Assembly: GCA_944384505.1 (NCBI GenBank)
Contig: CALWTQ010000021.1
Span: forward strand, 1 to 50,675
Reading direction: 5' to 3'
Length of the DNA: 50,675 nt
Source: an uncultured Mediterraneibacter sp.
GTDB taxonomy: Bacteria > Bacillota > Clostridia > Lachnospirales > Lachnospiraceae
In this document: positions 22,453 through 31,267 of the stretch, piece by piece
Numbering within the stretch: the stretch's first letter is position 1
How the letters are laid out: each line of letters begins with the position of its first letter
Notes under the pieces: generated by a model
The model's database searches: none
What the model saw: only the letters and a program-made list of their open reading frames with translations
Told to the model about the DNA's origin: nothing
Made by a program: the position numbers and the translations under genes

Positions 22453-23754
22453 ATGAATGTAAACAAAAAGATGCTGAAGAAAATGAATCTGCAGCTGTTC
22501 GGACAGACATTTGATCCGGACAACGTGACCATGTATGAGCATAAGGACGGTACGATCCCGGAAAAGTATAACACATTGATCCTAAAGGAAATCATGAACG
22601 GAAGTAAGGTTATGCAGCTGGCCAAGTATGAGGAGATGGACGGCAAGGAGAAAAAGTTTGAATACTTTGCCAAAGGCCCCGGCGCTTACTGGGTAGGTGA
22701 GGGGGAAAAGATCCAGACATCCAAGCCGCGGTGGATGACTGTGACGATGGTAGCAAAGAAACTGGGAGTTATCGTTCCGTGTTCCAGGGAGTTCCTGCAC
22801 TATAAGATGTCAGATTTCTTTGAGCAGATGAGATCCAAGATTGCGGAGGCGTTTTATAAGAAGTTTGATGAAGCGGCGATTCTGAATATTGAGAATCCTT
22901 TCCCTCAGTCTGTAGAAGCGTCTGCCCTGATAGCCGGAAATCTGATCAGCGGCGGCATCACATATGACAATATTCTTGCAATGGAAGACGCTCTCAATGA
23001 TGAAGATTACGATGCGAATGCTTTTATCTCGACAAAGAAAAACCGCAGCACGCTTCGGAATGTACATAAGATTGAGAACGGAGTTATTGTAGAATCTCTG
23101 TATGACAGAGGGGCAAATACGATTGACGGGCTCCCGGTGGCAGACCTGAAAGGACTGGATAAAGGGATTCTGTACGCCGGCGATTTTGATTATATGTATT
23201 ATGGAATTCCGTTTGGCATGTCCTATAAGGTTGATGAGTCCGCGCAGCTGTCTACTCTGAAAAATGCAGATGGGTCCCCGGTCAATCTATTTGAACAGGA
23301 ACTAGCGGCGCTAAGAGTGACGATGGATGTTGCCTTTATGATTGTGAAGGATGAGGCATTTGTGAAACTGGAATCTAAATCAATAATTGGATCAGATAAA
23401 TTGACGATTCAGGCACAGGGACAGACGCTGTACGGAAAAAGGGTCTCTTCACTCATCGGGAGTGACGTAAAGGTTTATGAGGATGGCACCGTGACAGGTA
23501 CATTTAAGCATGTAACAGGGTATACAGGATTTTCCAGTAACCAGGATGAACAGGAAGGATACTACTTCCCGTTTAAGCTGACAAAAACCGGGACAAATAT
23601 GGAATTCAAGAAGAACGGTGAAAAGAGTAGCGGAGAGATCCCGTGGGAGGCGGACAATGTGTTCCGTGTGACAAAGGGTGATACTTTCGAAGTTCTGGTT
23701 GATAAAGAATCTGTAGTTACCTTTAACTTTGCCCAGGCTACATTTGAGAAATAG
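22453..23754 (+). CDS. Major capsid protein with Prp motif and C-terminal extra domain
   Basis: 433 aa; ATG at 22453 is at good distance from GGAGG (the ATG at 22444 is too close). MNLQLFGQTF near the start is a Prp-type site. The HK97-like core follows (YNTLILKEIMNGSKVMQLAKYEEM...PGAYWVGEGEKIQTSKPRW...VIVPCSREFLHY). After residue ~310 an additional ~110-residue part (LTIQAQGQTLYGKRVSSLIGSDVKVYEDG...EADNVFRVTKGDTFEVLVDKE) looks like a decorating or Ig-like domain on the capsid surface. Confidence 0.9.
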   Translation: MNVNKKMLKKMNLQLFGQTFDPDNVTMYEHKDGTIPEKYNTLILKEIMNGSKVMQLAKYEEMDGKEKKFEYFAKGPGAYWVGEGEKIQTSKPRWMTVTMVAKKLGVIVPCSREFLHYKMSDFFEQMRSKIAEAFYKKFDEAAILNIENPFPQSVEASALIAGNLISGGITYDNILAMEDALNDEDYDANAFISTKKNRSTLRNVHKIENGVIVESLYDRGANTIDGLPVADLKGLDKGILYAGDFDYMYYGIPFGMSYKVDESAQLSTLKNADGSPVNLFEQELAALRVTMDVAFMIVKDEAFVKLESKSIIGSDKLTIQAQGQTLYGKRVSSLIGSDVKVYEDGTVTGTFKHVTGYTGFSSNQDEQEGYYFPFKLTKTGTNMEFKKNGEKSSGEIPWEADNVFRVTKGDTFEVLVDKESVVTFNFAQATFEK

Positions 23755-23792
23755 AATCCGGCGATTGGAAAATGAAAGGCGGTGAAGGCACT

Positions 23793-24125
23793 ATGCTGGA
23801 AGATTTGAAGCGGATGCTGGGATTAGCGGTTAAAGAGGACGAGGAACTGGACCAGAAGCTGAACTGGATCCTCGGCACCACCAGGGCGAGACTGAAAGTC
23901 CTTCTCGGCGGTATTGATCCGGGTAATGATCTGGACTATATCATCACAGAAGTGTCTATTATCCGCTATAACCGAATCGGATCGGAAGGATTCCAGTCAC
24001 ATACAGTGGAAGGGGAGAGCGTAGGGTTCCTGAGCTCGGACTTTGATGCTTATATGGATGATATCCAGGCATACAAAGACGCAAAGAATATCGATATTTC
24101 AAGAGGAGGGATCCGTTGGATATGA
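23793..24125 (+). CDS. Head-tail connector (gp6-like adaptor)
   Basis: 110 aa starting MLEDLKRMLGLAVKEDEELDQKLNWIL; a helical adaptor that sits below the portal. The start at 23793 follows GGCGGTGAAGG. Overlaps the next gene by 10 bp. Confidence 0.82.
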   Translation: MLEDLKRMLGLAVKEDEELDQKLNWILGTTRARLKVLLGGIDPGNDLDYIITEVSIIRYNRIGSEGFQSHTVEGESVGFLSSDFDAYMDDIQAYKDAKNIDISRGGIRWI

Positions 24126-24424
24126 GGTATGATACAGCGGTATATTTCCAGAAGATCACACCTGGAGCGTATGATCAGCACAGCGGGAACTATGGAGACG
24201 ATACCATGGAGGAGACTCTGCGGTATGCGTCTGTCATGGATACCGGTACGGATATGCTGAAACTGGTCTATGACGGACCGAAGCAGGGAAGCCTTACGAT
24301 TCAGCTACAGAATCATTATACGAAACCATTTGACCGGATCCGGGTTGGCGAGAAGGCCTACAGAGTGGACCTCTCCCGGAAGCTTCGGACAAAGCATACT
24401 TTTGTGGTATCGGAGGTGCAGTGA
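24116..24424 (+). CDS. Head closure protein
   Basis: 102 aa (TTG at 24116 or ATG at 24122; GAGGAGG fits both). A small beta-rich protein with MRYDTAVYFQK...GNYGDDTMEETLRYASVMDTG and DRIRVGEKAYRVDLSRKLRTKHTF, as in SPP1 gp16-like stoppers and minor capsid proteins. TGATG overlap with the next gene. Confidence 0.75.
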   Translation: MDMRYDTAVYFQKITPGAYDQHSGNYGDDTMEETLRYASVMDTGTDMLKLVYDGPKQGSLTIQLQNHYTKPFDRIRVGEKAYRVDLSRKLRTKHTFVVSEVQ

Positions 24425-24792
24425 TGGGAAATATCAAGATTGTCGGTATGGAAAAGCTCCAGAAGAAACTGAAAAAGAATATTCGGATGGAAGACGTGAA
24501 GCGTCAGGTAAGGAAGCATGGTGCACAAACGCAGGAGAAAGCGCAGCAGAGTGCTCCGGTGGGAACGCCTGAAAGTACGGGGATTCCTGGGTATATTGGA
24601 GGAACGTTAAAACGTAGCATAGGAATTGATATTACAGACGGCGGCATGACTGCCGAGGTGGAGCCGACAGCAGAATATGCTCCTTATGTAGAATTAGGAA
24701 CCCGCTTTATGGAAGCGCAGCCCTATTTGAAGCCTGCCTTCGATGAGCAGAAGGAGAAGTTTAAGAAGGACATGAAGAAGCTGGTTGAGTGA
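24424..24792 (+). CDS. HK97 gp10-family tail protein
   Basis: 122 aa starting MGNIKIVGMEKLQKKLKKN. Family end signature AEYAPYVELGTRFMEAQPYLKPAFDEQKEKF. It acts in tail completion and joining. Coupled to the previous gene. Confidence 0.85.
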   Translation: MGNIKIVGMEKLQKKLKKNIRMEDVKRQVRKHGAQTQEKAQQSAPVGTPESTGIPGYIGGTLKRSIGIDITDGGMTAEVEPTAEYAPYVELGTRFMEAQPYLKPAFDEQKEKFKKDMKKLVE

Positions 24793-24801
24793 GGTGATAC
24801 A

Positions 24802-25185
24802 GTGGATCCACAGCAAGAACTTTTTACGGAACTATTATTGAAACTTAAAGGGCTGGGATACGATGTGTATGATACATTCCTTCCGCCGAAGGGTACGCCG
24901 TATCCCTTTATTTATCTGGCGGACAGCCAGCAGACAGACGATCCGAACAAAACAGCTGTATTCGGGAATGTATTTCAGACAATCCATGTCTGGCATAACA
25001 ATCCAAAGCAGCGCGGCACGGTGTCGAAGATGCTGCTGGATATTAAGAAAGTCTGCTACGGGATGGAACATACGGAAAACTTTGACTGGTTTGTGATAAA
25101 CATGAACCAGCGGATTCTTCCGGATAACACAACGAATACTCCGCTTCTGCATGGTCTGCTGGAAGTGGAGTTTAAATTTTCATGA
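24802..25185 (+). CDS. Tail terminator / completion protein
   Basis: 127 aa; GTG start behind GAGGTGAT. The LKGLGYDVYDTFLPPKGTPYPFIYLADSQQ opening and WHNNPKQRGTVSKMLLDIKK are typical of gp17-like tail terminators, which cap the tail tube. Confidence 0.78.
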   Translation: MDPQQELFTELLLKLKGLGYDVYDTFLPPKGTPYPFIYLADSQQTDDPNKTAVFGNVFQTIHVWHNNPKQRGTVSKMLLDIKKVCYGMEHTENFDWFVINMNQRILPDNTTNTPLLHGLLEVEFKFS

Positions 25186-25197
25186 CGGAGGTAAGAG

Positions 25198-25722
25198 ATG
25201 AAGAAATACGGATTACAGGTATTTGCGGAAGCTGTTCAGGGGAAACGGATCGTATATCTTTTCCGAATTGCAGAAGAGGCATCCACAACTGCAGGAAAAG
25301 TGATTGCATTTACAACTGAGAATGGAAGAACAAAGAGCAAAGATGCTGATTCTACAGCTACAAAAGACGGTAACATCCGGACTCCCGGCGTTTCCGAAAC
25401 AGAAATTACAGTGACAGCAATCCTTTCAAAAGGCGACACGATGATTGGAAAGCTGGAAGAGGCAATGGACACAGATAAACTGATTGAGATCTGGGAAGCA
25501 AATCTTGACGAGGCGGGGACTGGCTCAAATAAGTTTAAGGGAATGTATTTCCAGGGCTACATAACAGAATTTGAAAAAACATCGAATGCAGAGGATCATG
25601 TAGAGTGCTCGCTTACATTTGGCATTAATGGATCTGGAGCGAAGGGCGATGTAACGGTGACCGATGCGGAGCAGGCGGTTGCATCATATGCGTTCAAAGA
25701 TTCTGTTCAGGAAGAAGAATAA
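25198..25722 (+). CDS. Major tail (tube) protein, TP901-1 type, with Prp motif
   Basis: 174 aa behind ACGGAGG. It begins MKKYGLQVFAEAVQGKRIVY: LQVFA resembles a Prp cleavage site. The TP901-1 tail-tube pattern follows (LFRIAEEASTTAGKVIAFTTENGRTKSKDADS...KDGNIRTPGVSETEITVTAIL...LECSLTFG-like strands). Polymerises into the tail tube. Confidence 0.88.
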   Translation: MKKYGLQVFAEAVQGKRIVYLFRIAEEASTTAGKVIAFTTENGRTKSKDADSTATKDGNIRTPGVSETEITVTAILSKGDTMIGKLEEAMDTDKLIEIWEANLDEAGTGSNKFKGMYFQGYITEFEKTSNAEDHVECSLTFGINGSGAKGDVTVTDAEQAVASYAFKDSVQEEE

Positions 25723-25771
25723 TGCGGGAGATTCATTCTCCTGCAACTTTTATATATGGAGGTAAGAAAAG

Positions 25772-26146
25772 ATGATGGAATTAACAATCAATGGTCAGGT
25801 GTATCAGTTTAACTTTGGTATGGGATTCCTGCGGGAGGCAAACAAGCTGGTATCTTCTACGGTGGAGGGAACGAGCGTGAAAAAGAATGTTGGCGCGAGG
25901 TTTCTGATTGCCCGTGTGATAGATGGGGAAGCAGATGGACTAGTGGATCTGCTTGATATTGCAAATAAAGGGCAGGATCCGAGAGTGACAAAGGCGCTGC
26001 TAGATGCGTATATCGACGATCCGGATACAGACATTGACCAGCTTTTTGAGGAGACTCTGGATTTTTTAGGGAAAGCAAATGCTACCAGAAAACTGATAGC
26101 GAAGATGCAGGAAGCAATCGAGGAAGCGAAGGAGAATCAGAGTTAA
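25772..26146 (+). CDS. Tail assembly chaperone gpG
   Basis: 124 aa behind GGAGGTAAG. MELTINGQVYQFNFGMGFLREANKL is the usual start of the gpG family in Firmicutes phages. It coats the tape measure during tail assembly. Near its end TTTTTTA (26062-26068) is in the right phase for -1 slippage into the gpT frame. Confidence 0.85.
   Translation: MMELTINGQVYQFNFGMGFLREANKLVSSTVEGTSVKKNVGARFLIARVIDGEADGLVDLLDIANKGQDPRVTKALLDAYIDDPDTDIDQLFEETLDFLGKANATRKLIAKMQEAIEEAKENQS
26062..26068 (+). promoter_or_regulatory. Slippery heptamer for -1 frameshifting (gpG to gpGT)
   Basis: T TTT TTA in the gpG codon phase (codons at 26063 and 26066) obeys the X-XXY-YYZ rule. The -1 frame is open from here to 26490. 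Confidence 0.8.
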
Positions 26147-26490
26147 CATTTGAAGACCAATACAGGGAGATGGCAATAAACTGTTTTCGGTATATGGGGT
26201 TTACTTCCTTTGAGCAGGTCGATCAGCTGACGATCACGCAGTATGAAGTAATGGTGGATGCGTTAGAACTCAGGATGCTGGACAACAGCCTGCATGAGCA
26301 CCGCCAGGCGTTTCTGAATTTCGCTGTACAGGCAGAAAAAACAGCGGGAAAGGGTAAATCAAAACCGGTATATCGAAGATTCCAACAGTTTTTTAATTAT
26401 GACAGAGAGTTGGAGAAGATAAAGAGACGGAAGAAAAAGGGCAGCCCCCGTTTTGCCGGAATTGGAAAACTTCTGCAGAAAGGAAGGTGA
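26068..26490 (+). CDS. gpT part of the frameshift product gpGT
   Basis: About 140 codons in the -1 frame, read as an extension of gpG. After a linker (RESKCYQKTDSEDAGSNRGSE) comes ELTFEDQYREMAINCFRYMGFTSFEQVDQLTITQYEVMVDALELR, the conserved T domain. The ATG at 26170 lacks a good ribosome site, supporting synthesis by frameshift. It has a Lys-rich C-terminus. gpGT recruits tail tube subunits. Confidence 0.8.
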   Translation, partial: RESKCYQKTDSEDAGSNRGSEGESELTFEDQYREMAINCFRYMGFTSFEQVDQLTITQYEVMVDALELRMLDNSLHEHRQAFLNFAVQAEKTAGKGKSKPVYRRFQQFFNYDRELEKIKRRKKKGSPRFAGIGKLLQKGR

Positions 26491-26494
26491 GAGC

Positions 26495-29400
26495 ATGGCA
26501 GAGTCATTTAGTGTAAAAGCAATATTGTCCGCAGCGGACAAGGGGTTTTCTGCTGCAATGAAGTCCGCAACAGGATATGTGGATAATCTGAAAAATACTC
26601 TCACAAGCGGCATTGGCTTCGGTGTGATGATGGCAGCAGGCCAGAAGGCGTTTGATGCTGTCAGCAATGGGGTGACCGGACTGATCGGGGATATGAGTGA
26701 TGCCAGCGCCGCATGGAAGACTTTCCAGGGCAATATGGAAATGAACGGGAAGGCTGCTGATGAGATCAGGTCTATTAAAAATGAACTGCAGGATTTTGCA
26801 GAGGCGACTATTTACAGTTCATCTGATATGGCTTCTACATTTGCTCAGCTGGAAGCTGTTGGGACAAAGAACACGACTAAGCTGGTAAAAGGCTTTGGAG
26901 GTTTGGCGGCCGCGGCGGAAAGCCCTACACAGGCCATGAAGACCCTAAGCCAGCAGGCGACGCAGATGGCGGCAAAACCGACAGTAGCCTGGGAAGACTT
27001 TAAGCTGATGCTGGAACAGACTCCCGCCGGAATGGCGGCTGTAGCAAAGCAGATGGGAAAATCAACCCAGTCTTTGATTAAAGATGTGCAGGCCGGTACA
27101 GTTGCGACAGAAGATTTCTTTGATGCGATCGCTGCAGTCGGAACAAATGATGCATTTACAAAGCTGGCCACAGAATACAAAACTGTGGATCAGGCAATGG
27201 ACGGGCTCCAGGAAACCATGTCAAATAAGCTTCAGCCCGCATTCGATGTGCTGTCTTCCAAAGGGATCAGTGCGATCAGCAAACTCGTTGATAAAGTGGG
27301 TGAGCTGGACGGTGAGAAGATTGCGGCGAAGCTGACTTCCGGGCTGGATAAGATTAAACCCTATTGGGATACGATTGTAGGAGTCGTAAGTGAAGTGGGA
27401 AGCGCTTTTGGAGATGCTTTTTCGGCTATTTCCAAGGAGCTGGCTGATCTGAATGGAAGCTTTGGATCTACGGAGAGTGTAGAGAACTTTGGAGACGCGA
27501 TCGGAGTAGCCGGGGATGCGCTTAAGGCATTTGCAGGATTCTTAGAGGATAACGCTGATACAGTTGCGATGCTGATTGACAATCTCCCAAAGCTTTTGGC
27601 GGCATATATGGCGTTTAAGACAGTGAAGGCAGTTGCACCTGGAGTCATATCTTTTGGAAGTGCTATTGCAAGTCTGGCCGGAAAAGGCATTAAAGGGCTT
27701 GCGGGAAAGCTGTTTGGCATATCAAAAGGTCAGGAGGAAGTTGGAAAATCCAGTTCTGGAAGCTCCAAAAAGATACTTTCGTCCGCAAAAGCCTTTATGA
27801 TGCTTGGGGCTGGAGTCGCCCTGATTAGCGGAGGATTTTACTTGTTGGCGCAGTCGGCCATAGCACTGTCGGATGCGGGAGGCCCTGCAATTGCTATCTT
27901 TTCGGGAATGGCGGTTGCTGTTACGGGCCTTGCCTTGGGAATGACCTATCTACTCGCTAATATTAAGTCGACACCAAAACAGATCACTACATTAGGAAAT
28001 TCCTTCTTGAAGATGTCGGCCGGTATAGCACTTATTGTGGCATCACTATCCGCGCTGGCTTTGGCGCTGGTTCCTCTTGGTGAACTTGGATCAACAGCAG
28101 TGCCGGCACTTGCTGCATTCGGCGTAGTAGTCGCAGGTCTGGCTGTTACATTCGGTGTATTCGGAAAGTCATTGCAGACCAATATGTCTGGTATCATTGC
28201 ATTTTCCGCATCGGTATCAGTTCTTGCGCTTGCGATGGCACCAATTGCCAGCACTGGCACAGAGGGAGCGATCGCTATGGCGGCATTTGGGGTGGTGGTA
28301 GCTGGACTGGTGGCAGTCTTTGGTCTGTTTGGAACGGCATTGAATGCCGCTATTCCCGGTATGCTGGCATTCGGGGCCGCCATCCTAATGGTTGGAGCCG
28401 GAATGTCCCTGGCATCCGATTTGATCAATGCGTTAACACCGTTTGTTAAACAGCTGGGAAATACATTCGAGCAGGTAGGCGGAGCCATTGTAGACGTGAT
28501 TAATTCTATTTGCGATGGATTTAATACCTTATGCGATGGAGTGTCAACTGTAATTGAAGCGATCAGCGGAGGATTTTCTTCTGTGCTGGACTCCGTCGCA
28601 GGCGTGATTGAGTCTATCGGCACTTCGGCCAAAAATGCAGGAACAGGCTTTAAATCTGTAGCCCAGGGGATATCCATGATATCAGATCTGTCACTGGTGG
28701 ACATTGCAAAATCGCTGGGCGCAGTAGCGATAGGACTCGGAGAAATCTCCAGTAATGGATCGAATCTCCCGGAGGTTGCGTCTGGTATGCAGCTTCTGGT
28801 TGTATCGCTTGTAGCTGCGTCTGCAAGTCTGTCTGCATTTAATTCGGGGATCCAGACTATGTCCGGGCTGACGGCCGGGACTGCTGCAAGTGTAACGGCT
28901 ATTAAAGGCGCATTTGCAGACTTTACCATTACGCCCCCTGACATTACTCCCGTGATTTCCGCGTTTACTCAGATTATAACCCAGTCCCGTACGCTCGTGC
29001 CAGGACTGACGCAGTCCGGGCAGAATGCGGGGATGGGGCTATCCAGAGGACTTACCGCAGGAGGAAAACAGGCGCAGAGCGCTATGAAATCCACATCGCA
29101 ATCTGTAATCACAGAAGGGAATTTATTGACTTCGAAACTTACGCAGGCCGGGCAGAAAACAGGAGATGGATTTTCGAAGGCTCTGCGGAGCGGAGTGAAT
29201 CAGGCGGTATCTATAGCGCGCAGCGGCTCAAACTCAATTGTGTCGGCTATGCGGTCCGCTCAGAGCGGTGCGTACAGCAGCGGGGTATATATTGGCCGCG
29301 GGCTTGCAAACGGCATGAGCTCAACACTTGGTACTGTAAGGGCAGTAGCGGCTCAGCTTGCGGCTGCTGCAGATGCTGCGATCCGGGCAAAAGCAAGGAT

Positions 29401-29734
29401 ACACAGCCCATCCAAAGTTACGACAAAGCTCGGAGAGTATTATGGAGAAGGATGGGTTAACGGGATTATTTCAATGGTGAAGGATTCTGGACGGGCGGCT
29501 TTAGACCTTGTGAGAATCCCGGATGTTCCAGATATACAGATCCCGTCCTTTGCAGGAGGCGGAAGCATGTCTCTTGATGAGGCCTATACTTACAACCGGG
29601 GAGGAACATATACAATCTATATCCCGGTGGAGGTGGAAGGACGTGAAATTGCCAAAGCATCTGCGGTCTATACCCAGGAAGAACTTGAAAAACTGGATAA
29701 AAAGAATAAGCGCCGCGGGGGTGTGAGAAGTTAG
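26495..29734 (+). CDS. Tape measure protein
   Basis: 1079 aa; start at 26495 behind AAAGGAAGGTG. The N-terminal part (residues ~80-260) is the TP901 tape-measure core (IKNELQDFAEATIYSSSDMASTFAQLEAVG...SQQATQMAAKPTVAWEDFKLMLEQTPAG). The middle has several long hydrophobic helices (residues ~430-660), probably used in membrane passage, and the C-terminus has repeated GLSRGL/GDGFSKAL-type segments. It sets tail length. Confidence 0.93.
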   Translation: MAESFSVKAILSAADKGFSAAMKSATGYVDNLKNTLTSGIGFGVMMAAGQKAFDAVSNGVTGLIGDMSDASAAWKTFQGNMEMNGKAADEIRSIKNELQDFAEATIYSSSDMASTFAQLEAVGTKNTTKLVKGFGGLAAAAESPTQAMKTLSQQATQMAAKPTVAWEDFKLMLEQTPAGMAAVAKQMGKSTQSLIKDVQAGTVATEDFFDAIAAVGTNDAFTKLATEYKTVDQAMDGLQETMSNKLQPAFDVLSSKGISAISKLVDKVGELDGEKIAAKLTSGLDKIKPYWDTIVGVVSEVGSAFGDAFSAISKELADLNGSFGSTESVENFGDAIGVAGDALKAFAGFLEDNADTVAMLIDNLPKLLAAYMAFKTVKAVAPGVISFGSAIASLAGKGIKGLAGKLFGISKGQEEVGKSSSGSSKKILSSAKAFMMLGAGVALISGGFYLLAQSAIALSDAGGPAIAIFSGMAVAVTGLALGMTYLLANIKSTPKQITTLGNSFLKMSAGIALIVASLSALALALVPLGELGSTAVPALAAFGVVVAGLAVTFGVFGKSLQTNMSGIIAFSASVSVLALAMAPIASTGTEGAIAMAAFGVVVAGLVAVFGLFGTALNAAIPGMLAFGAAILMVGAGMSLASDLINALTPFVKQLGNTFEQVGGAIVDVINSICDGFNTLCDGVSTVIEAISGGFSSVLDSVAGVIESIGTSAKNAGTGFKSVAQGISMISDLSLVDIAKSLGAVAIGLGEISSNGSNLPEVASGMQLLVVSLVAASASLSAFNSGIQTMSGLTAGTAASVTAIKGAFADFTITPPDITPVISAFTQIITQSRTLVPGLTQSGQNAGMGLSRGLTAGGKQAQSAMKSTSQSVITEGNLLTSKLTQAGQKTGDGFSKALRSGVNQAVSIARSGSNSIVSAMRSAQSGAYSSGVYIGRGLANGMSSTLGTVRAVAAQLAAAADAAIRAKARIHSPSKVTTKLGEYYGEGWVNGIISMVKDSGRAALDLVRIPDVPDIQIPSFAGGGSMSLDEAYTYNRGGTYTIYIPVEVEGREIAKASAVYTQEELEKLDKKNKRRGGVRS

Positions 29735-29745
29735 GGAGTGATGGT

Positions 29746-31266
29746 TTGTATAGTTTTATAGATGTGAATGAGGTGCAGGGGGGAAACAGTCTGCCCTCAG
29801 AAGCGATGAGCATAAACGGCGCTTACATTGAAAATGAGATAGACGGATACCGTACCTTACAGGTGGAGGGCCGGGAACTGCTGGAATCTGAAATCAGTGA
29901 AAAGCAGGTTGGATATTCAGATGGAAGCCGGTACCGGCAGAAACGGGATCTGGCGCGGACGATCACGGTGCATTATCAGCTATTGGCAAGTGACGCAGAA
30001 GAGTTTCGGGAGAAGTTTAATCAGTTGTGCTTACTCCTTGACCAGGAGGAAGCGCAGCTGATTTTTGCTGATGAGACAGATAAATATTATATCGGTACTA
30101 AGGCGAGTATAGAACAGCCGGAACCGGGACGGCTGAACGTAACGGGAACATTCAGCTTTTACTGTGCGGATCCTTATAAATACGCTGTTACAGAAAAGAT
30201 CGCGCAGAATAATGAAGCGTCTGTGATCAGCCTCACAAATAACGGTACTAAGTCCGTCCCTGTCAGCCTTAAGATCAAAATGAAATCTGACAACGGCTAT
30301 ATCGGCCTGACTCTGGGGGACCGGTTCTATCAGATCGGGAAGCCGGAGGAAGTGGATGGAGTGACCCATGAGGAAACGGTGCTGCTGTTTGACGATCACT
30401 TGAATGTAGACAAAGGGTGGCTTGTCAATCAGGGGATCACTCCCCCTGTGACAGGAGAACGGCTCCAGAATGGGACAGTTGGATATGTAGAGGAGTATAC
30501 CGATGAGGGATATGTCCATTGTACGGGCTATGGATCCGGGAACAGCTGGCATGGTGCGGCAGTGACTAAGATTGTGCCGGCAGATGTAAATGGGGAATAC
30601 CCGGTGAACTGGTTTTCCTGCTGGAGATATGACCTTAATACCGCCGGCGGCTCCACTCCGGGGGCGCAGATCGGCCACAATTCGGTGACGTTTTCGGATG
30701 AAAACGACAACATTATCGTGGCGGTTGTCTTCGAGGACAATAACGCCAGCTTAGAGCGGTCCGATATGGTAGTTTATATCGGGAATACCCGGATCTGGGA
30801 TACGAAGGAAACAACAAAATTTCTGCTGTCAGGAAGGGGTACGGGACCGGTTGTGAGCGTGGAGAAGATCGGAAGCCAGATCACAGTTGCGTTTTCATAT
30901 GCCGGAATCCGGAAAACCTTCCAGGCGGTTGACGCTAATGCGGAGCTTAGGAAAGTGACCTGGTACGGGGCAGCCTATAAACAGCATAAGCCTATGACCA
31001 ACAATCTCCTGCGGGCATTACAGGTAAAGAAACACAATGTAGAGCGGTATGAGGATATCCCGAACTACTTCGGGATGGGAGATGAGGTCTATATAGATGG
31101 CGAGAAAAACGAGGTGTATATCAACGATATTTACGATGCAGATATGGCAGATGCAGGGAGCCAGCCGCTCCTTCTGCCGCCGGGACAGCATACTCTCGGG
31201 ATTGTAACATCCAGTTTCGCAGAGACACCCGAGGTAGAAGTGACATGGAGAGAAAGGTGGATTTAG
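29746..31266 (+). CDS. Distal tail protein (Dit)
   Basis: 506 aa; TTG start at 29746 behind AGGGAGTG. The N-terminal ~200 residues are the Dit ring domain (FIDVNEVQGGNSLPSEAMSINGAYIENEIDGYRTLQVEGRELL...RDLARTITVHYQLL). An inserted lectin-like part (residues ~215-420, YVHCTGYGSGNSWHGAAVTKI...) and the conserved Dit end (VYINDIYDADMADAGSQPLLLPPGQHTLGIVTSS) follow. It forms the hub between tail tube and spike. Confidence 0.88.
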   Translation: MYSFIDVNEVQGGNSLPSEAMSINGAYIENEIDGYRTLQVEGRELLESEISEKQVGYSDGSRYRQKRDLARTITVHYQLLASDAEEFREKFNQLCLLLDQEEAQLIFADETDKYYIGTKASIEQPEPGRLNVTGTFSFYCADPYKYAVTEKIAQNNEASVISLTNNGTKSVPVSLKIKMKSDNGYIGLTLGDRFYQIGKPEEVDGVTHEETVLLFDDHLNVDKGWLVNQGITPPVTGERLQNGTVGYVEEYTDEGYVHCTGYGSGNSWHGAAVTKIVPADVNGEYPVNWFSCWRYDLNTAGGSTPGAQIGHNSVTFSDENDNIIVAVVFEDNNASLERSDMVVYIGNTRIWDTKETTKFLLSGRGTGPVVSVEKIGSQITVAFSYAGIRKTFQAVDANAELRKVTWYGAAYKQHKPMTNNLLRALQVKKHNVERYEDIPNYFGMGDEVYIDGEKNEVYINDIYDADMADAGSQPLLLPPGQHTLGIVTSSFAETPEVEVTWRERWI

Positions 31267-31267
31267 A

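Noticed and set aside
21837-22673. 278-aa Ser-rich minus-strand frame
   Set aside because: Mirror of the Asp/Glu-rich scaffold gene; low complexity, no start signal.
27946-28944. 332-aa open frame antisense to the tape measure gene
   Set aside because: Ala/Pro/Thr-rich frame caused by codon bias of the tape measure gene; no ribosome site or domain.
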